From Symsagittifera roscoffensis (lineage: Eukaryota; Xenacoelomorpha; Acoela; Convolutidae), in assembly GCF_963678635.1 (NCBI RefSeq), contig NC_087062.1, forward strand, positions 18,527,789-18,591,788: a stretch of 64,000 nucleotides of DNA, in the 5' to 3' direction. Within the stretch, counting starts at the first letter, position 1; each line of letters opens with the position of its first letter. Below are positions 12,038 through 23,305 of the stretch, in pieces. The notes beneath the pieces are model-generated. The model saw only the letters and a program-made list of their open reading frames with translations, was not told the origin of the DNA and did not search any database. The translations under genes were made by a program, and so were the position numbers.

Positions 12038-13689
12038 CAATTGATAAAAAATTTTGAGCAAAATAATATAATAGTTAAAACTTCTATCAAATATTTAGAT
12101 CAGGCGGATTTTGAAGATATAAATTATGCACATGAAAAATCTTTTTTAACAACAGGATCATTTGCACAATCCCCCACCAAAAAGAATAAGAGTGAGAAAA
12201 CATCGATTTTTCATTACCTAACTTTGAGCATAACCTAGACTCGTTCAAAACTAACGGTTTTACTAAAAACTAAATTAAATTACTCTTTTGGGTAACTAAC
12301 AGCTCAAAAAGGCAATCAGTATTTTAAAAAATTTTTTTTAAAAAAACATATTTATTTGCGCGTTTGTATGAATTGCATATTCTATACAGATTTATTTTTC
12401 AGAATTAAAACATGATTGCGGGGGAGAGTGTGCATTGATCGCAACAGAGTTTCGATTTCAAGGCTGCTCGTCTATCAGGGCAAAGCCCTGAAGGTTCCGA
12501 CAGCACATTATAATCCATATCGATTAGTTTTTGGGATAAGAAAACAATGAAAAACTCAAGCGTTATAATCATGAATTTCTGTTAGGTGCTGAAATGATAG
12601 AGTGGTCCCAAAAAAACGTACTATGATAAACAGGTCTCTCATGTATTTCGCGTGTAACAATTGAACAATTCAATAAATGTGAAATAAAGTTACCTTAATG
12701 TATGTTTACGTTAAATATGTTTAAATAAAACAGTTAAAAAGTGGGACTAACAATTTTCCTGAAGGTTCCGACTGCACATTATAATCCATATCAATTAGTT
12801 TTTGGGATAAGAAAACAATGAAAGACTCAAGCGTTACATTCATGAAACAAAGTAAAAAAAAACATATTTATTTGCGCATTTCTATGAAATGCATATTTTA
12901 TACAATTTATTTTTCAGAATTAATACATGATTGCGGGGGAGAGTGTGCATTGATCGCAACAGAGTTTCGATTTCAAGCCTGCTCGTCTATCAGGGCAAAG
13001 CCCTGAAGGTTCCGACTGCACATTATAATCCATATCGATTAGTTTTTGGGATAAGAAAACAATGAAAAACTCAAGCGTTATAATCATGAATTTCTGTTAG
13101 GTGCTGAAATGATAGAGTGGTCCCAAAAAAACGTACTATGATAAACAGGTCCCTCATGTATTTCGCGTGTAACAATTGAACAATTCAATAAATGTGAAAT
13201 AAAGTTACCTTAATGTATGTTTACGTTAAATATGTTTATATAAAACAGTTAAAAAGTGGGACTAACAATTTTCTTTACCAACAGTTACTCAAAACCGACG
13301 AAGTGGCAGTCGGTGGACGTTCACGTGTACCAAAAAGAAAAATCAGTCTCAATTGTACCAAATTGAACAATCAATGGCGTCAGTGCCAAAAAAATTAGTT
13401 GGTACCCGTTCTGTGAACCTCGGTTAAAAGCATGGTCGCGACAAACGACCATTGATCCTATACAAAATCAGACAGATAAGTTGGTCGATAGGTAGTTTCT
13501 CCCAATTTGGCAGTTAATTGATCTTTTTGATAATTTCATTTTGAAGAAAACCTTAGAGACAAACCAAACACAAAAAAAGATAACCATGATTAACTGAGAA
13601 TAGGACAGCAGGCCGACAAGACTTCAAGACGAATTGACTTTTAGCCGAAATTTAAACTTTACAAGAACTTCGAAACGCTAAACTTTCAT

Positions 13690-13806
13690 GGCGCCGACCG
13701 TCCTCTGATCTAGCAGAGAGGTGGTCCAGGGCGAGGCCTTTGCATTGCACAGCACGGAGGTTGACCCCTGCGAGTTCTCCAAGTGAGAAACTCGGACGCA
13801 CAATTT
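13690..13806 (+). pseudogene. U1 snRNA pseudogene fragment, satellite copy 2
   Basis: Same 117-bp length and junctions as copy 1. It differs by a few substitutions, for example CTGATCTAG for CTGATCAAG and CGAGTTCTCC for CGATTTCTCC. The second change breaks a conserved U1 word, consistent with absence of function. Confidence 0.85.
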
Positions 13807-14942
13807 CAATTGATAAAAAATTTTGAGCCAAACAATATATTAGTTAAAATTTCTATCAAATACTTAGATCCGGCGGATTTTGAAAAATATAAATTATGCA
13901 CATGAAATTTTTTTTTAAGAACGGGATCAATAGCACAATCCCCCACCAAAAAAAAATAAGAGTGAGAAAACATTGATTTTTCATAACCTAATTTTGAGCA
14001 TAACCTAGACTCGTTCAAAACTAACGGTTTTACTAAAAACTAAATTAAATTACTCTTTTGGGTAACTAACAGCTCAAATATGCAATCAATATTTAAAAAA
14101 AAATTTTAAAAAAAAACATATTTATTTGCGCGTTTATATGAATTGCATATTTTATAAAGATTTATTTTTCAGAATTAAAACATGATTTGGGGGAGAAAGT
14201 GCGTTGATCGCAACATAGTTTCAATTTCAAGCCTGCTCGTCTATCAGGGCAAAGCCCTGAAGGTTCCGACTGCAGATGATAATCCATATCGATTAATTTT
14301 TGGGATAAGAAAACAATGAAAAACTCAAGCGTTACAATCATGAATTTGGGTTAGGTGCTAAAATGATAGAGTGGTCCCAAGAAAAAGCTACTATGATAAA
14401 CAGGTCCCTCATGTATTTCGCGTGTAACAATTGAACAATTCAATAAATGTGAAATAAAGTTACCTTAATGTATGTTTACGTTAAATATGTTTAAATAAAA
14501 CAGTTAAAAAGTGGGACTAACAATTTTCTTTACCAACAGTTACTCAATACCGACGAAGTGGCAGTCGGTTGGCGTCCACGTGTACCAAAAGAAAAATCAG
14601 TCTCATTTGTACCAAATTGAACAATCAATCGCGTTAGTACCAAAAAAATTATTTGGTACCCGTTCTGTGAACCTCGGTTTAAAGCATGGTCGCGAAAAAC
14701 TACAATTGATCCTATACAAAATCAAACAGATAAAGTAGTCGAAAGGTAGTTTCTCCAAACTTGCCAGTTATTTGATCTTTTTGATAATTTCATTTTAAAG
14801 AAAACTTTAAAGCAAATCTAACACAAAAAATGATAACCAAGATTTCCTGGGAATAAGACAGCAGGCAGACAAGACTTCAAGACCAAGGGACTTTTAGCCG
14901 AAATTTAAACTTTACAAGAACTTCGAAACGCTAAACTTTCAT

Positions 14943-15059
14943 GGCGCCGACCGTCCTCTGATCAAGCAGAGAGGTGGTCCAGGGCGAGGCTTTTGCATTG
15001 CACAGCGCGGAGGTTGACCCCTGCGATTTCTCCAAGTGAGAAACTCGGACGCACAATTT
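14943..15059 (+). pseudogene. U1 snRNA pseudogene fragment, satellite copy 3
   Basis: Same boundaries as the other copies. CTGATCAAG, CCAGGGCGAGGC, ATTGCAC and TTGACCCCTGCGATTTC are all present, with GAGGCTTTTGC where copies 2 and 4 have GAGGCCTTTGC. Confidence 0.85.
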
Positions 15060-16177
15060 CAATTGATAAAAAACTTTGAGCAAAACAAAAAAATAGTTAA
15101 AATTTCTATCGAATACTTAGATCAGGCGGATTTTGAAAGCTATAAAAAAAATTTCAACAACGGGATCAATTGCACAATCCCCCACCAAAAAGAATAAGAG
15201 TGAGAAAACATTGATTTTCATTACCTAACTTTAAGCATAACCTACACTCGTTCAAAACTAACGGTTTTACTGAAAACTGAATTAAATTACTCTTTTGGGT
15301 AACTAACAGCTCAAAAATGCAATCAGTATTTAAAAAATTTTCAAAAAAAATCATATTTATTTGCGCGTTTGTATGAATTGCAAATTTTATACAGATTTAT
15401 TTTTCAGAATTAAAACATGATTGCGGGGGAGAGTGTGCATTGATCGCAACAGAGTTTCGATTTCAAGCCTGCTCGTCTATCAGGGCAAAGCCCTGAAGGT
15501 TCCGACTGCACATTATAATCCATATCGATTAGTTTTTGGGATAAGAAAACAATGAAAAACTCAAGCGTTATAATCATGAATTTCTGTTAGGTGCTGAAAT
15601 GATAGAGTGGTCCCAAAAAACGTACTATGATAAACAGGTCCCTCATGTATTTCGCGTGTAACAATTGAACAATTAAATAAATGTGAAATAAAGTTACCTT
15701 AATGTATGTTTACGTTAAATATGTTTATATAAAACAGTTAAAAAGTGGGACTAACTATTTTCTTTACCAACAGTAACTCAATACCGACGAAGTGGCAGTC
15801 GGTGAGCGTTCAAGTGTACAAAAAAGAAAAATCAGTCTCAATTGTACCAAATTGAACAATCAATCGCGTTAATACCAAAAAAATTGTTTGATACTCGTTC
15901 TGTAAACCTCGTTTAAAACTGTGGTCGCGAAAAACTACCATTGATCCTATACAAAATCAGACAGATAAAGTAGTCGAAAGGTAATTTCTCCAAACTTGCC
16001 AGTTATTTGATCTTTTTGATAATTTCATTTTAAAGAAAACCTTAGAGGCAAATCTAACACAAAAATAATAACCAAGATTTCCTGGGAATAAGACAGCAGG
16101 CAGACAAGACTTCAAGACGAAGGGACTTTTAGCCGAAATTTAAACTTTATAAGAACTTCGAAACGCTAAACTTTCAT

Positions 16178-16294
16178 GGCGCCGACCGTCCTCTGATCAA
16201 GCAGAGAGGTGGTCCAGGGCGAGGCCTTTGCATTGCACAGCGCGGAGGTTGACCCCTGCGATTTCTCCAAGTGAGAAACTCGGACGCACAATTT
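16178..16294 (+). pseudogene. U1 snRNA pseudogene fragment, satellite copy 4
   Basis: Same boundaries as the other copies and all internal U1 words intact. The next unit (16944-17560) lacks the insert at the equivalent place near 17447, so the U1 piece is confined to the middle of the array. Confidence 0.85.
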
Positions 16295-17342
16295 CAATTG
16301 ATAAAAAATTTTGAGCAAAACATTATACTAGTTAAAATTTCTATCAAATAATTAGATCAGGCGGATTTTGAAAGATATAAATTATGCACATGAAAAAATT
16401 TTTTTAACAACAGGATCAATGCACAATCCCCCACCAAAAAGAATGAGAGTGAGAAAACATTGATTTTTCATAACCTAACTTTGAGCATAACCTAGACTCG
16501 TTCAAAACTAACGGTTTTACTAAAAACTAAAATAAATTACTCTTTTGGGTAACTAACCGCTCAAAAATGCAATCAGTATTTAAAAAAAAAACACATTTAT
16601 TTGCGCGTTTGTATGAATTGTATATTCTATACAGATTTGTTTTTCAGAATTAAAACATGATTGCGGGGGAGAGTGTGCATTGATCGCAACAGAGTTTCGA
16701 TTTCAAGCCTGCTCGTCTATCAGGGCAAAGCCCTGAAGGTTCCGACTGCACATTATAATCCATATCGATTAGTTTTTGGGATAAGAAAACAATGAAAGAC
16801 TCAAGCGTTACATTCATGAATTTGGGTTAGGTGCTAAAATGATAGAGTGGTCCCAAGAAAAAGCTACTATGATAAACAGATCCCTCATGTTATTCGCTTG
16901 TAACAATTGAATAATTTAATAAATGTGAAATAAAGTTACCTTAATGTATGTTTACGTTAAATATGTTTATATAAAACAGTTAAAAAGTGGGACTAACAAT
17001 TTTCTTTACCAACAGTTACTCAAAACCGACGAAGTGGCAGTCGGTGGACGTTCACGTGTACCAAAAAGAAAAATCAGTCTCAATTGTACCAAATTGAACA
17101 ATCAATCGCGTCAGTGCCAAAAAAATTATTTGGTACCCGTTATGTGAACCTCGGTTAAAAGCATGGTCGCAACAAACTACCGTTGATCCTATGCAAAATC
17201 AGACAGATAAGTTAGTCGATAGGTAGTTTCTCCCAATTTGGCAGTTAATTGATCTTTTTGATAATTTCATTTTAGAGAAAACCTTAGAGACAAATTTAAC
17301 ACAAAAAATGATAACCAAGATTTCCTGAGAATAGGACAGCAG

Positions 17343-17417
17343 GCCGACAAGACTTCCGGGCGAAGGGACTTCAAGGCGAAGGGACTTCAAGGCGAAGGGA
17401 CTTCAAGCCGAAGTTTA
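17343..17417. repeat. 18-bp microtandem of GGCGAAGGGACTTCAAG, three copies
   Basis: Within the last satellite unit the family A end word is triplicated (GCGAAGGGACTTC three times in a row, the last followed by AAGCCGAAG). It is a local expansion seen only in this unit. Confidence 0.8.
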
Positions 17418-17963
17418 AACTTTACAAGAACCTCAAAACGCTAAACTTTCATCAAGGAAATGTTTGCTATCAAAAATTTTGCAAGTTCAATTAAAAATAA
17501 GTTTCCAACATAGCAATGCCCTCAATTAAGAGTTCCTTCAGATAGTTAGGTTAGGCGGATTTTGAAATGCACCAATTGATCACATGAAAAAATCCTTCAA
17601 CAATAGAATCAACCGTACAATCCCTCCCATATCGCTTTAGGGGTAGCAAGTACGGATTTTTCATAGGCTATTGGTTATTATCGCCTAGAATCGTTCAAAA
17701 TTAACCGTTTCACTAAGTATGAATAAAACATTAGTTTGGCCAGTTGACAGCATACAAATGCAATCCCACAGACAAAATGTTGAGCTATTTTTTAGCTAAG
17801 CGTTTGTATAAAATGCATATTTTATACAAAAATTTTTATCAGAATTAACACATGATTGCCAAGGGCATTCTACGATAGGCCACTCAGGCGGCGGGGGGAG
17901 AATGTACGGTTAGTCACAACAATATTTTATTGTTGTGCGGAATAATTCTTCACGCACTAGCAA

Positions 17964-18343
17964 GGGTGCATCCAACAGTGCCGAAGCACAACGGTGTCGA
18001 AACGGAAATTATGTTTAGCAGTGCCGAAATTGAAGATATTTGAACATTTTGAACTCTGTTTGTGAATTCTTGGCATTTTTGCGGGAATACTATTGTGTTT
18101 TGGACGGAAACCGAGAAGAAAAAATGACAATTAATTGTTTGTTCTGAAAGATGAGGCCGCGCGGGGAATATTTTTCGTTTTTTAATTTGTCTTCGATTGT
18201 GTTTTTCAATTTATGTCCATTTGAATTGAATTGCTTGTCAGTGATTTGGGATGAGTTAAAACAGTATACAAAACTAATTTTCCGCATTGTTGAACAACAC
18301 TTCATTTTTCGGCTCTTGTACTTCGGCACTACTGTACTGCCCC
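17964..18343. mobile_element. Family B inverted-repeat element, copy 3 (diverged)
   Basis: The left end reads GGGTGCATCCAACAGTGCCG and the right end TTCGGCACTACTGTACTGCCC, inverted versions of one another as in the better-preserved B copy at 21610. The interior has the CAGTGCCGAAATTG word and no protein. No target duplication is visible. Confidence 0.7.
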
Positions 18344-18804
18344 ATAAATAGTTCGCGTTACGCCATCAGCATTATGAACAAAACCTTCAAATCGCATATA
18401 AATTAGCCCAGAACATGACCAAATTGGCAACTATCAAACTCCCAGAACTTTGCAAAAAAGATCAATGGGATAATATCTTTTCAAATTCGGTTTCAGAGAG
18501 TTGTTTCAGAAAATATTCTTTTGATCACCGAAAAATGACTGATTAAACAAATCAAATCAAGCATAAATATTCCTTTTTCTTCGAAAGTCGGATTAATTAG
18601 AGCCCTAGAAATTATGGAGAAGCTAATAACTTCTACATAAAGCTAATAAAATTGAAAACTTCTTATAAACCGTTTTCAAATTAATCATATTTCATGACTT
18701 TTAACAAAATGATTGGCTTGAAATCCCTATTTTTACGGTTCGGCTCGAAGTCGTATAGTATACTTCAAGTGGCGGGCCACAGTTTTAAACTAACTTTTAA
18801 ATAG

Positions 18805-19196
18805 GGGTACCGGACATCAAGCCGACGGGACTTCAAGCCGAATCGCATAATTAGGAACTTCAAGCCGTACATTTTGTCAAAAAACTTATGAAATATGATT
18901 AATTTGAGAACTGTTTTGAAGAATTTCTCAAATTCATGAGCTTTCTTAACAAGTTATTGACTTTTTTTCATAATTTTTGAGTCTCTAATTGATGCTTAGG
19001 AACATGAAAAATTAAAACATTGTTGAAGGTTTTTCAGGTGTATAATTTATATATTTCAAAATCCTAAACTTGCCTAAACTTTTGAAAATAAAAATTTTAA
19101 TAATGAAAATTTAGCGTTATGATGTGCTTGTAATGTTGCAAATTCGGCTTGAAGTCCCTTCGGCTGGAAGTCCCATCGGCTTTTCGTCCTAGACCC
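18805..19196. mobile_element. Family A inverted-repeat element, copy 1
   Basis: The left end has GGTACCGGACATCAAGCCGA followed by GGGACTTCAAGCCGAATCG. The right end has the inverted words TTCGGCTTGAAGTCCCTTCG and CGTCCTAGACCC. The interior (19015-19100) carries TGTTGAAGG, GTGTATAATTTATATATTTC and related words that match, on the opposite strand, the core of the 7.6-17.6 kb satellite units. It is non-autonomous, with no open frame. Confidence 0.8.
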
Positions 19197-19258
19197 TTGA
19201 ATGGGATATTAATTTTTAAGAGCTAATCGTTGAATTAAGTATATGAATTGTCAATATT

Positions 19259-19678
19259 GGGGAGGGTTCTCATGCTTGAAGGACCGAATGCTTGAAAAGG
19301 TTTCTACCAATCAAAATCGCTAAGCGTTCCTATTGGCTAGATGCCTTTCTCACAAAATCAAAGTCGATATTAACAGAAAATGTTTTAAATTAGTGGAAAA
19401 TAATCAAAAATAATACAAATTGCGGGTTACAACCGCAATATTATTCAGATACACATCAAGATTTATGAGTTCAAGTTTATGAGAAAATTTTTAGTTTTGA
19501 AAACTCATCTTCTTATTATCTAATCGGCCAGTATTAACACTAATGGCCTGAATTTATTTTCTGGTTTTGAGATTTTCACAATTTATTTTGAGATTTTGAA
19601 TACTCAATTTTGATTGACTGAAAGTAAGCTAAAATAAATTTCAAGCATTCGGTCCTTCAAGCATGAGGGACGCCACCG
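19259..19678. mobile_element. Family H inverted-repeat element with 8-bp target duplication
   Basis: A perfect 29-base inverted repeat (CTCATGCTTGAAGGACCG at the left, with its complement CGGTCCTTCAAGCATGAG at the right) lies just inside imperfect G-rich tips. The flanks are TCAATATT at 19251-19258 and TCAATATT at 19679-19686, an exact 8-bp target duplication. 8-bp duplications are characteristic of hAT and P superfamilies; the element has no transposase. A solo, eroded end of the same family (CATTCGGTCCTTCACGCATG) lies near 24210. Confidence 0.85.
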
Positions 19679-19741
19679 TCAATATTATACCAGAAAAACG
19701 AACATTTTATGCATAATTTGAGTAATTTAATAAAATTTAAC

Positions 19742-20169
19742 GGTTGCCAGACATCAAGCCGACGGGACTTCAAGCCAATTATTTTCTTTAAAATTGTTAA
19801 ATATGATTAATTTTAAAAACTTTATTGAAGAATTTCTGAATTTCATGAAATTTCGTTTCTAGTTTTGGCGTTTTCATAAAATTTAAGCCTCCGAATGATG
19901 TTTAGGAAGGTTGAAAAATAAAACACGGTTGGAGGCGTTTTTCTTTTTTATAAATGATGCATTTCAAAAACCGGTTGATGTTATAAACAATTGCCAATCC
20001 CAAGTGGTGCATTGCATGAATAACGCTTTTTATGGACTAAACTTGCCTAAATTTTTGAGAAGCAACGTTTTACAGATGAAAAAATCGTGTTTTGAGGTGC
20101 TTGTAAATTTCAAGTTTTGGCCTGAAATCCCTTCGGCTTGAAGTCATGTCGGCCTGTTGTCCAAGACCC
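19742..20169. mobile_element. Family A inverted-repeat element, copy 2
   Basis: The left end has GGTTGCCAGACATCAAGCCG then ACGGGACTTCAAGCC; the right end has CTTCGGCTTGAAGTCATGTC and CCAAGACCC. The flanks AATTTAAC (left) and GATTTAAC (right) look like an 8-bp target duplication with one change. Confidence 0.8.
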
Positions 20170-20214
20170 GATTTAACAAGTATATTTCAAGTGGGTAAAC
20201 ACGAAAGGAAAACT

Positions 20215-20262
20215 GGGTGCCAGACATCAAGCCGACGGGTCTTCGAGCCGAACCGTAATATA
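20215..20262. mobile_element. Family A solo left end
   Basis: GGGTGCCAGACATCAAGCCG and then GGGTCTTCGAGCCGAACCG match the family A left end. No matching right end is seen before the next A copy, so this is a truncated copy or a recombination remnant. Confidence 0.6.
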
Positions 20263-20618
20263 ACATCTTTTTGGTCATTTCGGACCAGAGTCTTAAATGC
20301 ATTAAATTTTAAATGAAATGTCACACTATGTTGATTGCTTTGATTGGCTAATTAACCAATGAGATTGAATCACGGAGGCGGATCAATCATCAGAATGGTC
20401 CAAGTGCAGAATAGATCCAAGTGCATAAAAACCAAAAAATGTCAACTTTTATTGGTCTATGAGGGCTAACTGATAAAAGCAGTTATTAGAATCGTCAATA
20501 ATAATACAAAAATGAATAAATTATGCATTAATTGAATAGTTTAATTTAAAAAAAACCTTGCTAAATTACTCAAATTATGCATACAATATTCATTTCATTG
20601 GTATTATTTTCAAATCGG

Positions 20619-20817
20619 ATCTACTTAACACTTATCCCCCTACTTAAGAAAGGGGGCAATTGTTAATTAGATTAAAATAACGCAATTTCGACCAATCAGA
20701 TTCCAGCAAAATTAGAAGTCTCAATACAAAGCTCTAGCGCTAATTTACTGCTTTTAATAATAGGGTTGGCAATTCTTAAGTAGGTACCAAAAGGAGGGCA
20801 ATTGATAAGTAGATCAG
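20619..20817. mobile_element. Small inverted-repeat element G, about 200 bp
   Basis: GATCTACTTAACACTTATCC at the left is answered by GCAATTGATAAGTAGATC at the right, and CTACTTAAGAAAGGGGGCAA by TTCTTAAGTAG, giving nested inverted words. No open frame. Confidence 0.6.
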
Positions 20818-21058
20818 TCAATTCTTATACTAAATTTACCGATTGGCTGTTAAAAATTATTATTTTTCTGTTTTTCTGCTCTTGGACCCCATTGTGCTCT
20901 CAGACCATTCTGATTATTGACTGGCCACCATGGATCACATTGACTTATGATCAAGATTTAGAAATAAGTAACGTGGGTTGTTTAGTGCATAACACCCAGC
21001 CAAGGAATTATTAACTTAATTTTCTGTTAAAAGCAGCAGAAAACTAAAAAGCATAATT

Positions 21059-21469
21059 GTGACCGCCGCAGTCGCGCCAACGTGTTGAGAGCTTGCCAAC
21101 AGATTATTGAGAGCTGTTGAGAGCTTGCCAACAGCATACGAAAAATAGAGCCGGTTATCGCCGAAGCGCGCCAACCGTCGACCTTAAAACAAGAGCTTAG
21201 AATATTCGGCTTTGTCATACTTTGACTAAGATTACTGTTTTCGGTAAATTCGGCTAATATTTTTTCTGCTGGAACAGTTGGTTGAAATGCCTGACCATGT
21301 TGCTTGAATTTGATTGGCTAAAATTATCCAATCAAATTCTGCCTCATAAATTTTAGCCAGAGATACAAAGATTTTGATTTTGGGCCGTTTTGTGCATAAG
21401 ACCCCATTGGTTCACAATTCGTCCAATCAGAATCAGAGTTGAACACGTTGGCGCGGCGGCGGCGGTCAC
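21059..21469. mobile_element. Inverted-repeat element F, 411 bp, GC-rich ends
   Basis: The left end GTGACCGCCGCAGTCGCGCC plus AACGTGTT is the inverted form of the right end AACACGTTGGCGCGGCGGCG plus GCGGTCAC, with a 3-bp difference in the GCC-repeat part. An internal direct repeat GAGAGCTTGCCAACAG occurs twice near the left end. It is sharply more GC-rich at its ends than the surrounding DNA. No transposase. Confidence 0.75.
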
Positions 21470-21528
21470 TATTCTGCAGCTCGAGTTTATGCTGCTTGAA
21501 CAGTAAACGATGAATCCATAAATTCATT

Positions 21529-22336
21529 GGGTGCCGGACATCAAGCCGACGGGACTTAAAGCCGAATCGTAAAAGTAGGGACTTCAAGCCGAATATTAGG
21601 GACTTCAAGGGGGGCGTTCAACAGTGCCGAAAAAGGCGGGAAAATTTCAGAATAATTTACACGCATTTTCTAAAGAGCGGGAAATTACTGACGCTAATTT
21701 TCTTAGAAAATCACTTCAATTTCGGCGCCAAATTGTCTGCAACAGCAAATTAAACAATTATTTTGGGGCCAAAACGTCTAAATTGCAAATTTTCTCCCCA
21801 AAATCTTTAAGTGCCACTTAAGATTATAAACGATCGCTGTTTAATTTTTGATTGCCGCACTTAATATGTTGAAATTTGTTCAAGTTTTCGGCACTGTTGA
21901 ACAAAATTTTCATTTTCGGCACTGTTGAACAAAGTTTTCATTTTCGGCACTGTTGTACTTCGGCACTGTTGTACTGCCCCACTTCAAGCATTTATTTGAA
22001 AACTTTTTTGAAGAATTTCTGAATTTCATGTTCTTTCTTCACTAGTTAATGGCGTTTTCATAAAATTTAGGCCTCCAAATGATGTTTCGGAAAGTTGAAA
22101 AGTAAAACATGGTTGAAGGCATTATTCATGTTTATAATTTATGCATTTCAAAAACCAGCTGATGTTATTAACGGATGACAATAAGAAGTGGTGCATTGCC
22201 ATGAGCAACGCTTATTATGGACTAAACATGTCTAAATTTTTGAAAAGCATTGGTTTACAGATGATTGAATAGTGTTTTGAGATGCTGGTAAAGTTTTAAT
22301 TTCGGCTTGAAGTCCCTTCGTCTTGTCCTAGACCCA
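21529..22336. mobile_element. Family A element, copy 4, interrupted by a family B element
   Basis: The left end GGGTGCCGGACATCAAGCCG at 21529 and right end GGCTTGAAGTCCCTTCGTC ... CCTAGACCC at 22335 belong to one A element split by the B element at 21610-21980. The flanks AATTCATT and AATTCGTT look like an 8-bp target duplication with one change. Part of its left end is locally duplicated (GGGACTTCAAGCCGAAT repeated before the insertion). Confidence 0.8.
21610..21980. mobile_element. Family B inverted-repeat element, copy 1, inside family A
   Basis: The ends are GGGGGCGTTCAACAGTGCCG (left) and CGGCACTGTTGTACTGCCCC (right), inverted with respect to each other. It is flanked on both sides by ACTTCAAG (21602-21609 and 21981-21988), an exact 8-bp target duplication made from family A sequence. 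At the right end the word TTTTCGGCACTGTTGAACAA is repeated, a subterminal repeat typical of hAT-like ends. A 65-codon open frame inside has no recognisable domain. Confidence 0.9.
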
Positions 22337-23195
22337 AATTCGTTGCCTCAAATTTCAACCAATCAGAATTCAAGAAGATAAACGTTGGGACTTATGCGAC
22401 TGATTTTTTATTTTGGGAGCTATGAATATGGGCACCTATGGGAATTCACCCCTTGGTGCAAATGGGACTTCACCTTCGGAAACCTTCAGCGCTTTGCGCG
22501 CAGTCTTGTGAGAGAATTTAGCAGTTTTTTTGTGTACCGATGTTGATAGTCAGCAGAAGTTTTAAAACTGGTGTGAACTATAAGCTCCGCCTCCTTCGCG
22601 TTACTTCTTTTAGAAGGCGCGAAAATTCTTCACTTTAGATTTTCGGTCGCGAACTTACCGGCGCGATCGACTAAGTCGAATAATTAGTCGCGGACCTCGA
22701 CAAGGGTTAACACCACAAGGGGGCCTTCAGAATCGATTTACTTACACTTTTCATGGGAAAAACTTGGGCGAAATTTGGGTATTAAATGAGCATTAATCGG
22801 ATTTTGTTTTACTTACGTTCGTTGTTGCTAAGCAATTATGAACACACTCTGAGGATAACGAAATAAAAAGAGGAAGTTATTTAACTGAGCTTTTGAGACC
22901 TGCAAAAAAACACGGTCGCATTTAAATGTGCTGTGCCATTTGAACACGTTTTGAGCATAGTATTGTGTGTATCACTTCAACTGTAACTGAAACTGAATCA
23001 TGAACAATGAACACGTCAAAACGTCTTTCTTATATTGCGTTTTTTTACTTCTTGAATGCATTTCTCAGAAATGGTTAGTTCTCCTCTGAGGCCGCTCTAT
23101 ACATGTATCAAAAATTATTCTTGACGGGTATAACTGTAGCGAGGCAAATAAGGCGACAGGATAATTAAGGCGACAAGACATTTAGACGACAAAAA
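22337..23195. other. Unassigned spacer between repeat elements, GC-richer in the middle
   Basis: About 22480-22720 is noticeably richer in CG dinucleotides than its surroundings, but no open frame, TATA-type promoter or splice site could be tied to it. Confidence 0.3.
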
Positions 23196-23305
23196 GGGGC
23201 AGTACAACAGTGCCGAAGTACAACAGTGCCGAAAATGAAAACTTTGTTCAACAGTGCTGAAAATGAAAACTTTGTTCAACAGTGCTGAAAAATTGAACAA
23301 ATTTC

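Larger units (their letters stand above)
9786..17560. repeat. Satellite array part II: mostly ~1.24-kb composite tandem units
   Basis: The marker ATGTATGTTTACGTTAAAT recurs at 10278, 11459, 12698, 13213, 14468, 15702 and 16944, giving spacings of 1181, 1239, 515, 1255, 1234 and 1242. Each full unit holds four modules in a fixed order: the 511-bp-type segment; a family A end; in four units a U1 snRNA piece; and the M-type hairpin module (CAGGGCAAAGCCCTGAA) followed by GATTAGTTTTTGGGATAAG. The 515-bp unit is a rearranged one, with abrupt junctions near 12758 and 12845. Homopolymer runs such as the C run near 9751 may be assembled inexactly. Confidence 0.85.

Noticed and set aside
11921-16294. 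Four functional U1 snRNA genes
   Set aside because: The splice-site-pairing 5' end and 3' stem-loop IV are missing, no snRNA promoter element is seen, and copies lie inside satellite units.
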